Assembly (NCBI GenBank): GCA_028691845.1
Contig: JAQUYL010000005.1
Location: 62,001 to 126,000 of the forward strand
DNA: 64,000 nt
Direction of reading: 5' to 3'
Source of the DNA: Opitutaceae bacterium
GTDB taxonomy: Bacteria; Verrucomicrobiota; Verrucomicrobiia; Opitutales; Opitutaceae
Part shown: piece after piece, positions 15,605-25,250 of the stretch
How positions within the stretch are numbered: the first letter of the stretch is position 1
Layout: every line of letters starts with the position of its first letter
Program-made: the position numbers and the translations under genes
The notes under the pieces: generated by a model
Databases searched by the model: none
What the model saw: only the letters and a program-made list of their open reading frames with translations
What the model was told of the DNA's origin: nothing

Positions 15605-18600
15605 ATGGCGGTAAAATGGTCCAACGAAGCCCAACAACTCGACCTCTTCGAGCACCTGCAGAATGAGCGGACTACTCGCATACGGACGGATGGCGGAGCA
15701 GCACTGGCGAAAACATCGCCCGAAAATGGTGCTCGAATTGGAGGCGGAGAACCGCTTGATGCCGGCGCTCCTCGAAGCGCAGGAGCGGACGGCGGCGGAG
15801 ATGGACCGGCTGATCCGGGATTTTCGGAAACAGGGACTGACCCCGCAGCAGGCGCACGATCAGGCGTGGGAGCTGGTGCGCGGAAAATACATTCTGTTGC
15901 CGCCGGAGACACCACCGCCGGAAGCGTAGAGCGCAACCGCGACAACTACCGGATCACGGACGGCGACGGTCTGGGCGAGGGCTCGGTCAAGGAGAAGTTC
16001 CGCCGCAACGTGCTCGCGATTGAGCTGCTCCGCGCCCTGGAGGCCAAGCGGCGCACCGCGACGCCGGCCGAGCAATCCGTTCTCGTCCAGTATGTCGGCT
16101 GGGGCGGACTGCCGCAGGTGTTCGCTTCGGCCCGGGAGGCACCGCAGTGGCAATCCGAGCAGAAGCAGTTGAAGGAGCTGCTGACCTCGGAGGAATACAT
16201 CACGGCCCGGGCCACGGTGCTCAACGCCCACTACACGTTGCCGCTCGTGGTCCGCGCCATGTATGCCGGCCTGGACCGGCTCGGGTTCCGGCACGGCCGG
16301 ATTCTCGAGCCCGCGTGCGGCCTCGGGCACTTCTTCGGCGCGATGTCCGACGGGATGCGCGGCCGCTCGGAACTCACCGGCATTGAGATCGATCCGCTCA
16401 CCGCCCGGCTGGCGGCCATGCTCTACCCCGGGGCCGAAATCCGTGCCCAGCCCTTCGAGGAAGCGGTGTTGCCGACGAACAGTTTCGACCTCGCCATCTC
16501 GAACGTGCCCTTCGGGGACCACGCACCCTTCGACCCCAAGATCAACGGCCGGAAGTTCCGCATCCACGACTACTACTTCCTTGCCGCGGTGGAGCGGGTT
16601 CGTCCGGGCGGGCTGGTTGCCTTCATCACCTCGCACGGGACAATGGACAAGCAGCATTCCCTGCTGCGCGAGCTGGTCGCGGAGCAGGCCGACCTGCTGG
16701 CCGCCCTCCGGCTCCCCAACACGGCGTTCAAGCAAAACGCCAACACGCGGGTCACGACGGATATCCTTTTCCTCCGCAAGCGGCTTCCGGGCGAAAAGCC
16801 CAACGGCGTCGCGTGGGTCAAGTCGCAGCCGTTCAATGTGGGCGGACCGGAGCCTATCGCCCTGAACGAATACTATCATTCGCGGGTCGAGATGATGCTC
16901 GGTCGGATGCAGGTCGCGGAGCGGGGCATGTATGGCCGCAGCGAGCCCGAACTGGCGAGCGACGGCCGCAACCTCGGCGACGCGCTGGCTGCCGCCGTCG
17001 CATCGCTTCCCGTCGGTGTTTACCAGCCGGCCGCGGCGTCGGCATCCGCGCGCCAGACCGTCTCCGTCACCCCGGGGGTGAGGCCCAACGCCTACGCCAT
17101 CACTGAATTCGGGGCTATCGCCCAGCGCGAAGGCGATGAGCTGGTCCTGCTGGAGGGCGTTCCGGCCCCAACCCTCCGCCGCCTCCGCGGGCTCATCCGC
17201 ATCCGCGAAGCCGCGCGCGACTGCCTGCAAGCGCAGGTGGAGAATCGCAGCGCGGAGGCCATCGACCGCGCGCGGTTCCGGCTGAACCAAGATTACGATT
17301 ATTTCGTCGGGCAGTTCGGCCCCCTTTCGCAATCGGCCAACGTCCGCGCCTTCGCCGGCGATCCGGATCTCCCGCTCCTCCTCTCGTTGGAAAACTACGA
17401 CGAGGACAAAAACACCGCGACCAAGACCACCATCTTCAGCGAGCGGACGATCCAGCCGCCGCAACCGGTCGAACAGGCGGCCACCGCGAAGGAGGCGCTC
17501 GTCATCACCCTCAGTGAGAAGGGCCGCGTCGATCTCGACCAAATGGCGAGGTTGCTTGGTAAGCCGGAAAAGGAATTCCTGCCGGAGTTGCAGGGTGTGC
17601 TGTTCCGCAATCCGGGGGAAAGCTGGCGATGGGAAACCGACGACGCGTATCTCTCCGGCAACGTCCGCGAAAAGCTGGCCGCCGCGGAGCAGGCCGCGAA
17701 GGTGAATCCAATCTACCGCATCAACGTCGAGGCGCTGCGCTCGGTCCAGCCCGTGGACCTCAAGGCCACGGAAATCGACGCCCGGCTGGGGGCGGTATGG
17801 ATACCAGCGTCCGACATCGAAGCCTTTGTGCGGGACCTGCTGAAACTCAAGGACCGCGACGCCGGAGGGGTCCAGGTCGGCCACGCGCCCCAGCTCGGGC
17901 TCTGGACCGTCAATGTCGGCTACTATGGCAAACACAGTGTGGCCAACCTCACCGAATGGGGCACGGAGCGGGTTGCGGCGCATGAACTCCTCGCCGACGC
18001 GCTCAACCTCCGCACGCCGACGGTTTACGATCTCGATGCGAACAAGAACCCGGTCATCAACCCGACCGCCACCGAGGCGGCGCGGGAGAAGCAGCAGAAG
18101 ATCAAGGACCGTTTCGCCGAATGGGTCTGGCAGGACGATGTCCGGCGCGAGCGGCTCGTCCGCAAATACAACGACGAGTTCAACGGCTGCCGGCTCCGGA
18201 GCTTCAACGGCGACCACCTGATACTGCCAGGCGCCAGCCCTGCCATCACACTCCGCCCGCATCAGAAGGCGGCTGTGTGGCGGATTCTCCAGTCGCCCAA
18301 CACGCTCCTCGCCCACGTGGTCGGCGCCGGCAAGACCTACACGATGTGCGCCGCTGCGATGGAATTGAAGCGGCTGCAACTCGCCCGCAAACCGCTCTTT
18401 GTCGTCCCCAACCACATGCTGGGCCAGTTCTCCTCGGAGATGCTGACCCTCTATCCCAACGCGAACATCCTCGTCGCCGGCAAGGCGGATTTCGAAAACT
18501 CGGGCCGCCGGGAACTCATGAGCCGGATCGCCACCAGCAACTGGGATGCCGTCATCGTCACGCATTCGGGCTTTGAGCGGCTGCCGATTTCGGCGAAGGC

Positions 18601-20758
18601 GCGCGAGGATTTCATCACGGACCAGATTGCGGAACTGGAAAACTGCATCCGCCAGCAGAAGGCGGACGCCTCCGACACCCGGCTCGTGAAGGAGCTGGAG
18701 CGCGCCAAAAAGCGGCTCGAATTCAAGCTCAAGACCTTGTCAGCCGAGCACCGCAAGGACGACACACTCACGTTCGAGGAACTCGGGGTGGACCGATTGT
18801 TTGTGGACGAGGCGCAGGCCTTCAAGAATCTCTTCTACGTCACGAAAATGACCCGGGTCGCGGGCCTGCCCCAGTCGGCTTCCGAACGCGCTTTCGACAT
18901 GCTGCTCAAGGTGCAGCACATCCAGCGGCTCAACAGCGGCGGCGGAGTAGTCTTCGCCACCGGCACACCCGTAACCAACACGATGGCGGAGATATTCACC
19001 ATGCAGCGCTACCTCCAGCCAGGCGTGCTCCGCCGGCAGAGCCTGCAGCATTTCGACTCCTGGGCCGCCACCTTCGGCGAGACGGTCACGGCGATGGAGC
19101 TGGCCCCGGACGGCGCCGGCTTCCGGCTCAACACGCGGTTCGCCCGCTTTGTCAACGTGCCGGAGCTGATGCAGCTCTTCCGGCAGTTCGCCGACGTCCA
19201 GACGGCAGACATGCTCAAGCTGCCCGTGCCCGCGCTCGCCGGCGGCAAGCCGCAAATCGTGCGCGCCCCGACGACCCCGGCGCTCAAAGCCTTCGTGACC
19301 TCGCTCGCCAAGCGTGCTGAAAGGCTGAAGACGGGCCTCGTCGATCCCCGCGAGGACAACATGCTCAAAATCACGGGCGAGGGCCGGAAGGCGGCCCTCG
19401 ACCTGCGGCTCGTTGCCGCGGGTTGTGACCACGGGAAGAGCAAGGTGAATCAGGCCGTGCGGGAAATCCACTCCATCTGGGAAAAGACCCGCGCCGAGAG
19501 GCTCACGCAGTTGGTCTTCTGCGACCTGTCCACGCCAAAATTCGAAGGCGCCGGGTTCTCCGTCTATCAGGACATCCGCACCAAGCTGGAATTGGCCGGC
19601 ATCCCGTCCCATGAAATCGCGTTCATTCAGAACCACGACAGCGACGCGGAGAAGCTCGGGCTCTTCAAGGATGTGCGCGCCGGTAAGGTCCGCATCCTCC
19701 TCGGCTCAACCCAGAAGATGGGGTCCGGCACGAATGTCCAGTCGAAGCTGGTCGCGCTGCACCACTTGGACGCACCGTGGCGCCCCGCGGACATCGAGCA
19801 GCGCGAGGGCCGGATTCTCCGGCAGGGCAATGGCAATGGCACCGTTCGCGTCCTCCGCTATGTGACTGAAGGATCGTTCGACGGTTATTCCTGGCAGGTG
19901 CTAGAAACGAAGGCCCGGTTCATCGCGCAGGTCATGCGCGGCGAGAGCAGCGCCCGGAAGATCGAGGACCTGGACTCACCCGCGCTCACCTACGCCGAAG
20001 TGAAAGCCATTGCGTCGGGCAATCCCCTGGTCATCGAAAAGGCCAAGGTGGACGCGGAGGTCATGCGCCTGTCCCGGCTCCGGGCGGAACACGCTGAAAG
20101 CCAGTTCGGCACCCGCAGCCGGGCGCGGATGCTGGAGCAGGATGTGCCTCGGTTCGAAAAGCAGCTCGCCGATATGGAGCAGGACGTCGGCCGGCGTGAG
20201 GACACGCATGGGGACAAGTTCCGGATGGTGGTGAAGGGGCAGAAGTTTATCGAACGGGCCAAAGCCGGCGAAGCGCTGGTGTATCTGGTCGGCGGACAGC
20301 TCCATGCCCATCAGCCGATCATCGTCGGTGAACTGGCTGGGTTCAAGGTCGAGTTCCGTCCCACGTTGGCGGACACGCTGACCCTGCAGGGCGCGATGAG
20401 CTACCCCGCGAAGATTTCTGCGAGCCCGGTCGGCATCATCGCCTCGCTGGAACACGCCGCCCAATCCATTGAGGAGAGGATCGCGGCGAAGCGCAGCGAC
20501 CTCGAACAGACGAGGAAGAACCTTGCGGAAATCACCGCGCACGTTGGCCGCCCCTTCGAGCACGAGGAGCGCTACCGCGAACTGGTCGCGCGACAAGCAG
20601 AGCTGGTCAACGAACTCGACCTCACCAAGAGCCAGGGCTCGGCCCGGCTGGGCGCCGAGTCGTCCGAGCCCGATCCCGCGCCGACGGAATTCGCTCAGGA
20701 GAACAACCTGGAGGCACCAGCGGTGGCAGTGCAGGCGTCCGTGCGCCTGGCAGTCTGA
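15605..20758 (+). CDS. giant N6-adenine methylase-SNF2-like helicase (DarB-like)
   Basis: 1717 residues. A class I methyltransferase lies at about 190-400: SAM motif EPACGLGHFFG at about 234-244 and NVPFG at about 299-303 in place of the catalytic NPPY. A superfamily 2 helicase follows: Walker A VVGAGKT at about 905-911, LFVDEAQAFKN at about 1065, and the C-terminal QREGRILRQGN at about 1398. The layout matches DarB of phage P1 and large methylase-helicases of conjugative elements; DarB protects incoming DNA against type I restriction. The first ~105 residues are low-complexity and overlap a better-looking reading frame (15663-15929), so the true start may be later. NVPF suggests weakened or altered methylation. 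Confidence 0.85.
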   Translation: MAVKWSNEAQQLDLFEHLQNERTTRIRTDGGAALAKTSPENGARIGGGEPLDAGAPRSAGADGGGDGPADPGFSETGTDPAAGARSGVGAGARKIHSVAAGDTTAGSVERNRDNYRITDGDGLGEGSVKEKFRRNVLAIELLRALEAKRRTATPAEQSVLVQYVGWGGLPQVFASAREAPQWQSEQKQLKELLTSEEYITARATVLNAHYTLPLVVRAMYAGLDRLGFRHGRILEPACGLGHFFGAMSDGMRGRSELTGIEIDPLTARLAAMLYPGAEIRAQPFEEAVLPTNSFDLAISNVPFGDHAPFDPKINGRKFRIHDYYFLAAVERVRPGGLVAFITSHGTMDKQHSLLRELVAEQADLLAALRLPNTAFKQNANTRVTTDILFLRKRLPGEKPNGVAWVKSQPFNVGGPEPIALNEYYHSRVEMMLGRMQVAERGMYGRSEPELASDGRNLGDALAAAVASLPVGVYQPAAASASARQTVSVTPGVRPNAYAITEFGAIAQREGDELVLLEGVPAPTLRRLRGLIRIREAARDCLQAQVENRSAEAIDRARFRLNQDYDYFVGQFGPLSQSANVRAFAGDPDLPLLLSLENYDEDKNTATKTTIFSERTIQPPQPVEQAATAKEALVITLSEKGRVDLDQMARLLGKPEKEFLPELQGVLFRNPGESWRWETDDAYLSGNVREKLAAAEQAAKVNPIYRINVEALRSVQPVDLKATEIDARLGAVWIPASDIEAFVRDLLKLKDRDAGGVQVGHAPQLGLWTVNVGYYGKHSVANLTEWGTERVAAHELLADALNLRTPTVYDLDANKNPVINPTATEAAREKQQKIKDRFAEWVWQDDVRRERLVRKYNDEFNGCRLRSFNGDHLILPGASPAITLRPHQKAAVWRILQSPNTLLAHVVGAGKTYTMCAAAMELKRLQLARKPLFVVPNHMLGQFSSEMLTLYPNANILVAGKADFENSGRRELMSRIATSNWDAVIVTHSGFERLPISAKAREDFITDQIAELENCIRQQKADASDTRLVKELERAKKRLEFKLKTLSAEHRKDDTLTFEELGVDRLFVDEAQAFKNLFYVTKMTRVAGLPQSASERAFDMLLKVQHIQRLNSGGGVVFATGTPVTNTMAEIFTMQRYLQPGVLRRQSLQHFDSWAATFGETVTAMELAPDGAGFRLNTRFARFVNVPELMQLFRQFADVQTADMLKLPVPALAGGKPQIVRAPTTPALKAFVTSLAKRAERLKTGLVDPREDNMLKITGEGRKAALDLRLVAAGCDHGKSKVNQAVREIHSIWEKTRAERLTQLVFCDLSTPKFEGAGFSVYQDIRTKLELAGIPSHEIAFIQNHDSDAEKLGLFKDVRAGKVRILLGSTQKMGSGTNVQSKLVALHHLDAPWRPADIEQREGRILRQGNGNGTVRVLRYVTEGSFDGYSWQVLETKARFIAQVMRGESSARKIEDLDSPALTYAEVKAIASGNPLVIEKAKVDAEVMRLSRLRAEHAESQFGTRSRARMLEQDVPRFEKQLADMEQDVGRREDTHGDKFRMVVKGQKFIERAKAGEALVYLVGGQLHAHQPIIVGELAGFKVEFRPTLADTLTLQGAMSYPAKISASPVGIIASLEHAAQSIEERIAAKRSDLEQTRKNLAEITAHVGRPFEHEERYRELVARQAELVNELDLTKSQGSARLGAESSEPDPAPTEFAQENNLEAPAVAVQASVRLAV
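15663..15929 (+). CDS. nested small protein overlapping the methylase N-terminus
   Basis: 88 residues in the +1 frame relative to the long gene. It is helical and charged, with YGRMAEQHWRKHRP near the start and LTPQQAHDQAWELVRGKY near the end; the first part is loosely reminiscent of TnpV-like transposon proteins. By hand count 67 of 88 third positions are G or C in this frame, against 37 of 88 for the long frame over the same bases, so this frame looks like the one under coding selection. There is no strong ribosome-binding site. Function unknown. Confidence 0.55.
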   Translation: MSGLLAYGRMAEQHWRKHRPKMVLELEAENRLMPALLEAQERTAAEMDRLIRDFRKQGLTPQQAHDQAWELVRGKYILLPPETPPPEA

Positions 20759-20766
20759 CAATCGTC

Positions 20767-21150
20767 ATGGCCCTCCTGGACCTCACCCCGTATGCAGAGA
20801 TGACTGCGGCCGAACGCACCCAGCGCATCGGCGTGCTGCTCGAAACGGCATTGGTCCGATACCACCGGCGGCAGCGTGAGCTGGGTGCCTTGCGTAACTG
20901 CGAAAAGAGAGAAAACGCCGCCGCGACGGACCCGGCGTTTCTCGTAAGCGACGAAACCGATAAAGAGATGGTGCGACGAGTGGCTCGTCTCGAGGAAGCT
21001 ACGCCACACGATCTCGCACTCGCCCTCGGATTGTCGCGGGCCACGGTGGGTCGGAAACTCGCGCGACTAAAAACTGCGGGGGTTTTCCTGGTGTCGGGCA
21101 AAACATCGGCGACCCGCTACCGGCTACGGGGAGACTCGACGCTCAACTGA
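20767..21150 (+). CDS. winged-helix DNA-binding protein
   Basis: 127 residues, 8 bases after the methylase-helicase. The C-terminal half is a clear winged helix-turn-helix (ATPHDLALALGLSRATVGRK, then a wing with SGKTSATRYRL). The N-terminal half is helical with a basic stretch. It is the last gene of the plus-strand relaxase operon and could regulate the element. ATG at 20767 is the only sensible start. Confidence 0.7.
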   Translation: MALLDLTPYAEMTAAERTQRIGVLLETALVRYHRRQRELGALRNCEKRENAAATDPAFLVSDETDKEMVRRVARLEEATPHDLALALGLSRATVGRKLARLKTAGVFLVSGKTSATRYRLRGDSTLN

Positions 21151-21237
21151 GGTTCACGCCAACAACGATCGCAATCCGAGTCGGTGTTATGAAATGAATC
21201 CTCCCAAGCGAGCACCACGGTTCAAAGAATCATACAA

Positions 21238-21402
21238 GGCGGTCGCAAGTCTGTCCTGTTGGGTTATAAATACCAAGGACTCCTGCAGACCGACGGGGCA
21301 AGCGGGCTCGATGCGATCGGCCAAGCCGCCGGTCGCATCACGCCTCTCGGATGTTTTGCCCATGTTCGCCGGTATTTTGCGAAGGCGTCGCCGCCGAATT
21401 CT
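21238..21402 (+). pseudogene. remnant of an IS66-family transposase
   Basis: A frame through this stretch reads YQGLLQTDGASGLDAIG and then PLGCFAHVRRYFAKA, which matches the catalytic-core region of IS66 TnpC (GYLQTDGY... GCWAHARRKF). The match ends in frame-disrupted sequence on both sides, and no complete transposase or terminal repeats are visible. The rest of 21151-21557 shows nothing else. It marks the border between the transfer module and the polysaccharide locus. Confidence 0.65.
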
Positions 21403-21557
21403 GCGCGACCGCCGACCAGCTCAATGCCGTTTCGGCGTGCCAACCCCAAGATCGAGGCAAAAAGCCTCATGACTTTCGCGCCGATTCTCACTACGCTTGT
21501 CTTGCTGCTGAAACCAACTCTTCCGCCGCCTGGCAGTTGTCCCAAGAATACGGCTAT

Positions 21558-22511
21558 TTATCCGTGTTGGTCAGCATCGCGGCGCAGGAAAAGCGCCTGC
21601 AATCCGTCGGCTAAACTGGTCGATGCGCTGAACCCCAGTAGGGCTTGTGCTGCCTGAGGGGAACCAAGCGAATGCCGAATGTCGCCCTGGCGCGGAGCCA
21701 CATGGATCGGATTCACTTCCCTCCCAAGCAGGCGCGCCATTGTTTGCACGAGGTTATTGATCGATGTGGGACGGCCGGTGCAGATATTGGCCACGCCCGA
21801 ATGGACCTCCGGCATTGTTGCCGCCAAGAGATTGGCCCGGGCGACATCCCCGACATAAATGAAATCGCGGGTCTGCTCGCCATCACCGAAGACGGTCGGC
21901 TGGCTCCCCTGCCCCAATTTCTCCCAGAATCGTGAAATCACCCCGGAATAGGGTGAAGAGGGGTCTTGCCGCGGACCGAAGACATTGAAATAGCGGCATG
22001 AGCGCACGGTCAGTCCGAAACTTTCCGCGTAACCCGCCAGCAGGCTCTCGGAGGCGAGCTTGGCCGCGCCGTAAGGACTGACCGGGATCGTGATGCCGCG
22101 CTCGTCGAGTGGAAATGATTCAGCCCGTCCGTAAACGGCCGCACTTGAGGCAAACACGATCCGCTTTACTCCGTGCCGGTGGGCCGCCTCGGCGATCACA
22201 TGCGTCGCCGTCAGGTTGAGACGAAAATTCTCATCGGGCTGCTCGAAACTTTCCGGAACGCTGACAAGAGCAGCCAGATGGATGACGGCTGCCGGTTTCG
22301 CCTTCTCCATAAGCTCATCGCAAGGTTTCTCTTTAGCCACATCGGCTCGAACAAAGTGGAACCGTGGCGATTGACTGGCCGCGCTCAAATTGGACATCCG
22401 CCCGGTCCGCAGGTTATCGATGCCCCAGACCTCGTTCCCTTCCTGCAAGAGGAGATCCGCCGTATGACTGCCGATAAAACCGGCCGCGCCGGTCACAAGA
22501 ATCCGTGCCAT
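21558..22511 (-). CDS. NAD-dependent nucleotide-sugar epimerase
   Basis: 317 residues of an extended SDR. The NAD motif is GAAGFIG at the N-terminus, and the catalytic Ser and YxxxK are seen as SSAAVYG and YGAAK. It probably converts UDP-sugars (UDP-glucose/GlcNAc 4-epimerase type). It is the last gene of the leftward polysaccharide locus, 115 bases after the CapD-like gene. The exact substrate cannot be read from the sequence. Confidence 0.85.
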   Translation of the reverse strand: MARILVTGAAGFIGSHTADLLLQEGNEVWGIDNLRTGRMSNLSAASQSPRFHFVRADVAKEKPCDELMEKAKPAAVIHLAALVSVPESFEQPDENFRLNLTATHVIAEAAHRHGVKRIVFASSAAVYGRAESFPLDERGITIPVSPYGAAKLASESLLAGYAESFGLTVRSCRYFNVFGPRQDPSSPYSGVISRFWEKLGQGSQPTVFGDGEQTRDFIYVGDVARANLLAATMPEVHSGVANICTGRPTSINNLVQTMARLLGREVNPIHVAPRQGDIRHSLGSPQAAQALLGFSASTSLADGLQALFLRRDADQHG

Positions 22512-22626
22512 GGGCGGAAATGTTCACTCCACCAGCCGATGGATGGCAAGCGGGGAACAAGCGCAAGCTTCGCCCCTTCGCCTCCTCGCTCTCACCTCCG
22601 CCTTCTATCCAGCCAACCTTGTGACC

Positions 22627-24513
22627 TTAGTCCAAGTGGGGGCTGTACTCTGGCACCAGCCCACGAATCGCGAGCTTCACCTGATTGGCCTCCAGGTCGC
22701 CGATATGGCAATCGACCTCCCTAATGCTTCTTTCCACCCATTCCGCCTCGGGCGCCTGGGACTCAAACAACAAAATGCGGGGGTGGGCGGTCGGCTTCAA
22801 CAGTTCGGACTGGTGCTGCAATTCCTCGAACAGTTTTTCGCCGGGCCGCAAGCCGATGAATTTGATCTCGATGTCCTCGCCAGGCCGCAAGCCGCTGAGT
22901 TCGATCAGTTGCTTGGCCAAGTCCACGATTTTGACCGGCTTGCCCATATCGAGGACGAAAATCTCCCCGCCCTTGCCGAGCACCGCCGTCTGCAGCACGA
23001 GGCCCACAGCCTCCGGAATCGTCATAAAATACCTGGTCACCTCAGGATGAGTCACGGTGACGGGTCCGCCTTCGGCGATCTGCTTTTTGAAAATGGGAAT
23101 GACGCTGCCCGACGAACCCAGCACGTTGCCGAACCGCACCGCAATGAAACGGGTGCGATTGCCCGGGCGGGCATGCAGCGCCTTCAGATGAATCTCGGCC
23201 AGACGCTTCGAGGCCCCCATCACGCTCGTCGGATTGATCGCCTTGTCGGTCGAGATCATCACGAAAGTCTCGATCCCTTGCTCACCGGCCAGTTCCGCCA
23301 ACTGCCGAGTGCCGGTGGTATTGTTCTTCAATGCCTCGGCCGGCTGCCGTTCCATCATGTAGACATGCTTGTGGGCGGCGGCGTGAAAAATGACCTGGGG
23401 CCGATAGCGGCCAAAAATAAAACGCATACGTGCCAGATCCAAAATGTCAGCCACGAGTGGAACAATGGTGTTTTGGTAGCCCAGCTGGTTCAGTTCCGAT
23501 TCGATGACAAACAGGCTCCCTTCGGCTTGCTCGACCATGAGAAGTCGCTGCGGATTGAAAGCCGCGATCTGCCGGCAGAGTTCGCTGCCGATACTTCCGC
23601 CGGCGCCGGTCACCAACACTACTTGATCGCGAATCAAAGTACCGATCTCCTCGCCATTGAGGTCAACCGACTCGCGCCCCAGTAGATCCACCACATCGAC
23701 CGGGCGGATCTTCGACACCTGCACGCGGCCCGTGGCCAGCTCCTCCAGCGAGGGGACGATTTCCACCTTGAGGCCTTCGGCTGACATGAGTCGGTAGATT
23801 TCCTGTAAACGGCGACCGGGCGCCGACGGCATGGCCAGCACGCACCCATCGACAGGATATCGATTGCGAAAACGCCCGATGTCTTCCGGCTGACCCAGCA
23901 CGGGAACGCCGTGGATCAAGAGCCCGTGCTTGGTCCGGTTGTCATCGAGGAAGAAAGCCGGTCGCAGGCCGAGCGATGGCTTGCTGATTGCCTCGCCCGC
24001 CAATTGGGCCCCGGCGTCGCCTGCCCCCAAAATGACGATCCGGCGTGCGGTCTTTCCGGTCGCCTTGTGCCCATTGCGATAGCGCTCCCGGTAGATGCGC
24101 AGCCCCAAGCGCATTGCGCCCAAGGCCGCGACGGAAAGTACGAAATCGACCAGCAGAACGCCACGCGGCGGGGACATTCCTGGGGTTCCTACCAACCGGA
24201 TGACGTATGATGCGATGCTGGCGCAACCCATGGCGGCAGCGATTCGCGCCAGATCCGGCACGCTGAAGTAGGTCAAAAGGGTTCCGAATTGCCGGAAAAA
24301 AAGCAGGAAAAGCAGCTTTATCGGAATCGAAAGCGCCAGGGATAACAGCCTTTCATTCTGGAATTCCGGCGGGACCAGAAAATCGAACCGTACCTCGTAG
24401 GAGATGTACCGACAGGCCGAAAGAATGAAGGCGTAGGCCGCCAGCAGGACCATCGCCCGCCTGACCTCGTTCAATTCCATTGGTACCCAAGGCAGCTTGC
24501 CGGATTTGCTCAT
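22627..24513 (-). CDS. membrane nucleotide-sugar 4,6-dehydratase (PglF/WbpM/CapD type)
   Basis: 628 residues. Four N-terminal membrane helices precede two Rossmann domains: GAGDAGAQLAG (degenerate CoA-binding-like) and VTGAGGSIGSELC (active). The STDKAINPTSVMGASK segment carries the M-K catalytic pair typical of PglF/WbpM in place of YxxxK. These enzymes make UDP-4-keto-6-deoxy-GlcNAc, the first step to bacillosamine-type sugars. It overlaps the PglC-like gene start by 4 bases, and the aminotransferase and acyltransferase of the same pathway lie nearby. Confidence 0.88.
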   Translation of the reverse strand: MSKSGKLPWVPMELNEVRRAMVLLAAYAFILSACRYISYEVRFDFLVPPEFQNERLLSLALSIPIKLLFLLFFRQFGTLLTYFSVPDLARIAAAMGCASIASYVIRLVGTPGMSPPRGVLLVDFVLSVAALGAMRLGLRIYRERYRNGHKATGKTARRIVILGAGDAGAQLAGEAISKPSLGLRPAFFLDDNRTKHGLLIHGVPVLGQPEDIGRFRNRYPVDGCVLAMPSAPGRRLQEIYRLMSAEGLKVEIVPSLEELATGRVQVSKIRPVDVVDLLGRESVDLNGEEIGTLIRDQVVLVTGAGGSIGSELCRQIAAFNPQRLLMVEQAEGSLFVIESELNQLGYQNTIVPLVADILDLARMRFIFGRYRPQVIFHAAAHKHVYMMERQPAEALKNNTTGTRQLAELAGEQGIETFVMISTDKAINPTSVMGASKRLAEIHLKALHARPGNRTRFIAVRFGNVLGSSGSVIPIFKKQIAEGGPVTVTHPEVTRYFMTIPEAVGLVLQTAVLGKGGEIFVLDMGKPVKIVDLAKQLIELSGLRPGEDIEIKFIGLRPGEKLFEELQHQSELLKPTAHPRILLFESQAPEAEWVERSIREVDCHIGDLEANQVKLAIRGLVPEYSPHLD

Positions 24514-25148
24514 GGCGTGGTGTTATGGGATGCTGCTGTCGACTGGCTTGGTACGTTTGATGGCCGAAATTCCGGCATGGTGGCATCGCCCGGAGCGGTG
24601 ATGCCGCGCCGCGTGATCACCTGCCCTACTGTGCGGAAGAGAATTCGCAAATCGAGCCAGAAAGTCCGATGGTCCACATACCAAACGTCGAAGCGAAACT
24701 TTTCTTCCCAGCTCAGCGCATTACGGCCATTTATCTGGCACCAGCCGGTCAGGCCCGGCAGCACGTCATGCCGGCGCGCCTGTTCCGGCGTGTAGCGCGG
24801 CAGATACTCAACCAGCAGCGGCCGCGGCCCTACCAGGCTCATTTCACCGCGAAGGACGTTGATCAATTCCGGTAGCTCATCGAACGAGGTCGCGCGCAGC
24901 CACTGGCCAAAGGAAGTCAGGCGATCAGCATCGGCCAGTAGTCTTCCCTCGGCATCACGCGCGTCGGTCATGGTACGAAACTTGATCAATTCAAAGGTCT
25001 GGCCACGAAAACCCGGTCGCAGCTGTCTAAAAAAAATCGGAGAACCTAGCTTCCATCGCACAAGCAGGCCGACCACTCCGAGCAATGGCAGCCAGAGCGC
25101 CGCTGTGAGCAGAACTGCCAGCAGATCAAAGCTGCGTTTAAAAATCAT
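24510..25148 (-). CDS. PglC-like phosphoglycosyl transferase
   Basis: 212 residues, the short monotopic form of the bacterial sugar transferase family. One N-terminal re-entrant or membrane helix (LLAVLLTAALWLPLLGVVGL) is followed by the conserved blocks LIKFRTM, SFDELPELINVL (catalytic Asp-Glu pair) and LVGPRPL. It would load a sugar-1-phosphate on undecaprenyl phosphate to start the repeat unit. Its length and coupling to a PglF-like gene favour a diNAcBac-type substrate. Confidence 0.9.
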   Translation of the reverse strand: MIFKRSFDLLAVLLTAALWLPLLGVVGLLVRWKLGSPIFFRQLRPGFRGQTFELIKFRTMTDARDAEGRLLADADRLTSFGQWLRATSFDELPELINVLRGEMSLVGPRPLLVEYLPRYTPEQARRHDVLPGLTGWCQINGRNALSWEEKFRFDVWYVDHRTFWLDLRILFRTVGQVITRRGITAPGDATMPEFRPSNVPSQSTAASHNTTP

Positions 25149-25250
25149 TCTGAAGACAATCTCTTAAGTCATACGATGTTTTTAACGCAAGCTTCGCCCC
25201 ACCGCGCCACAGCGGGCGGGCACGTCCCGGGACTGCCAACACTGTTCAGC

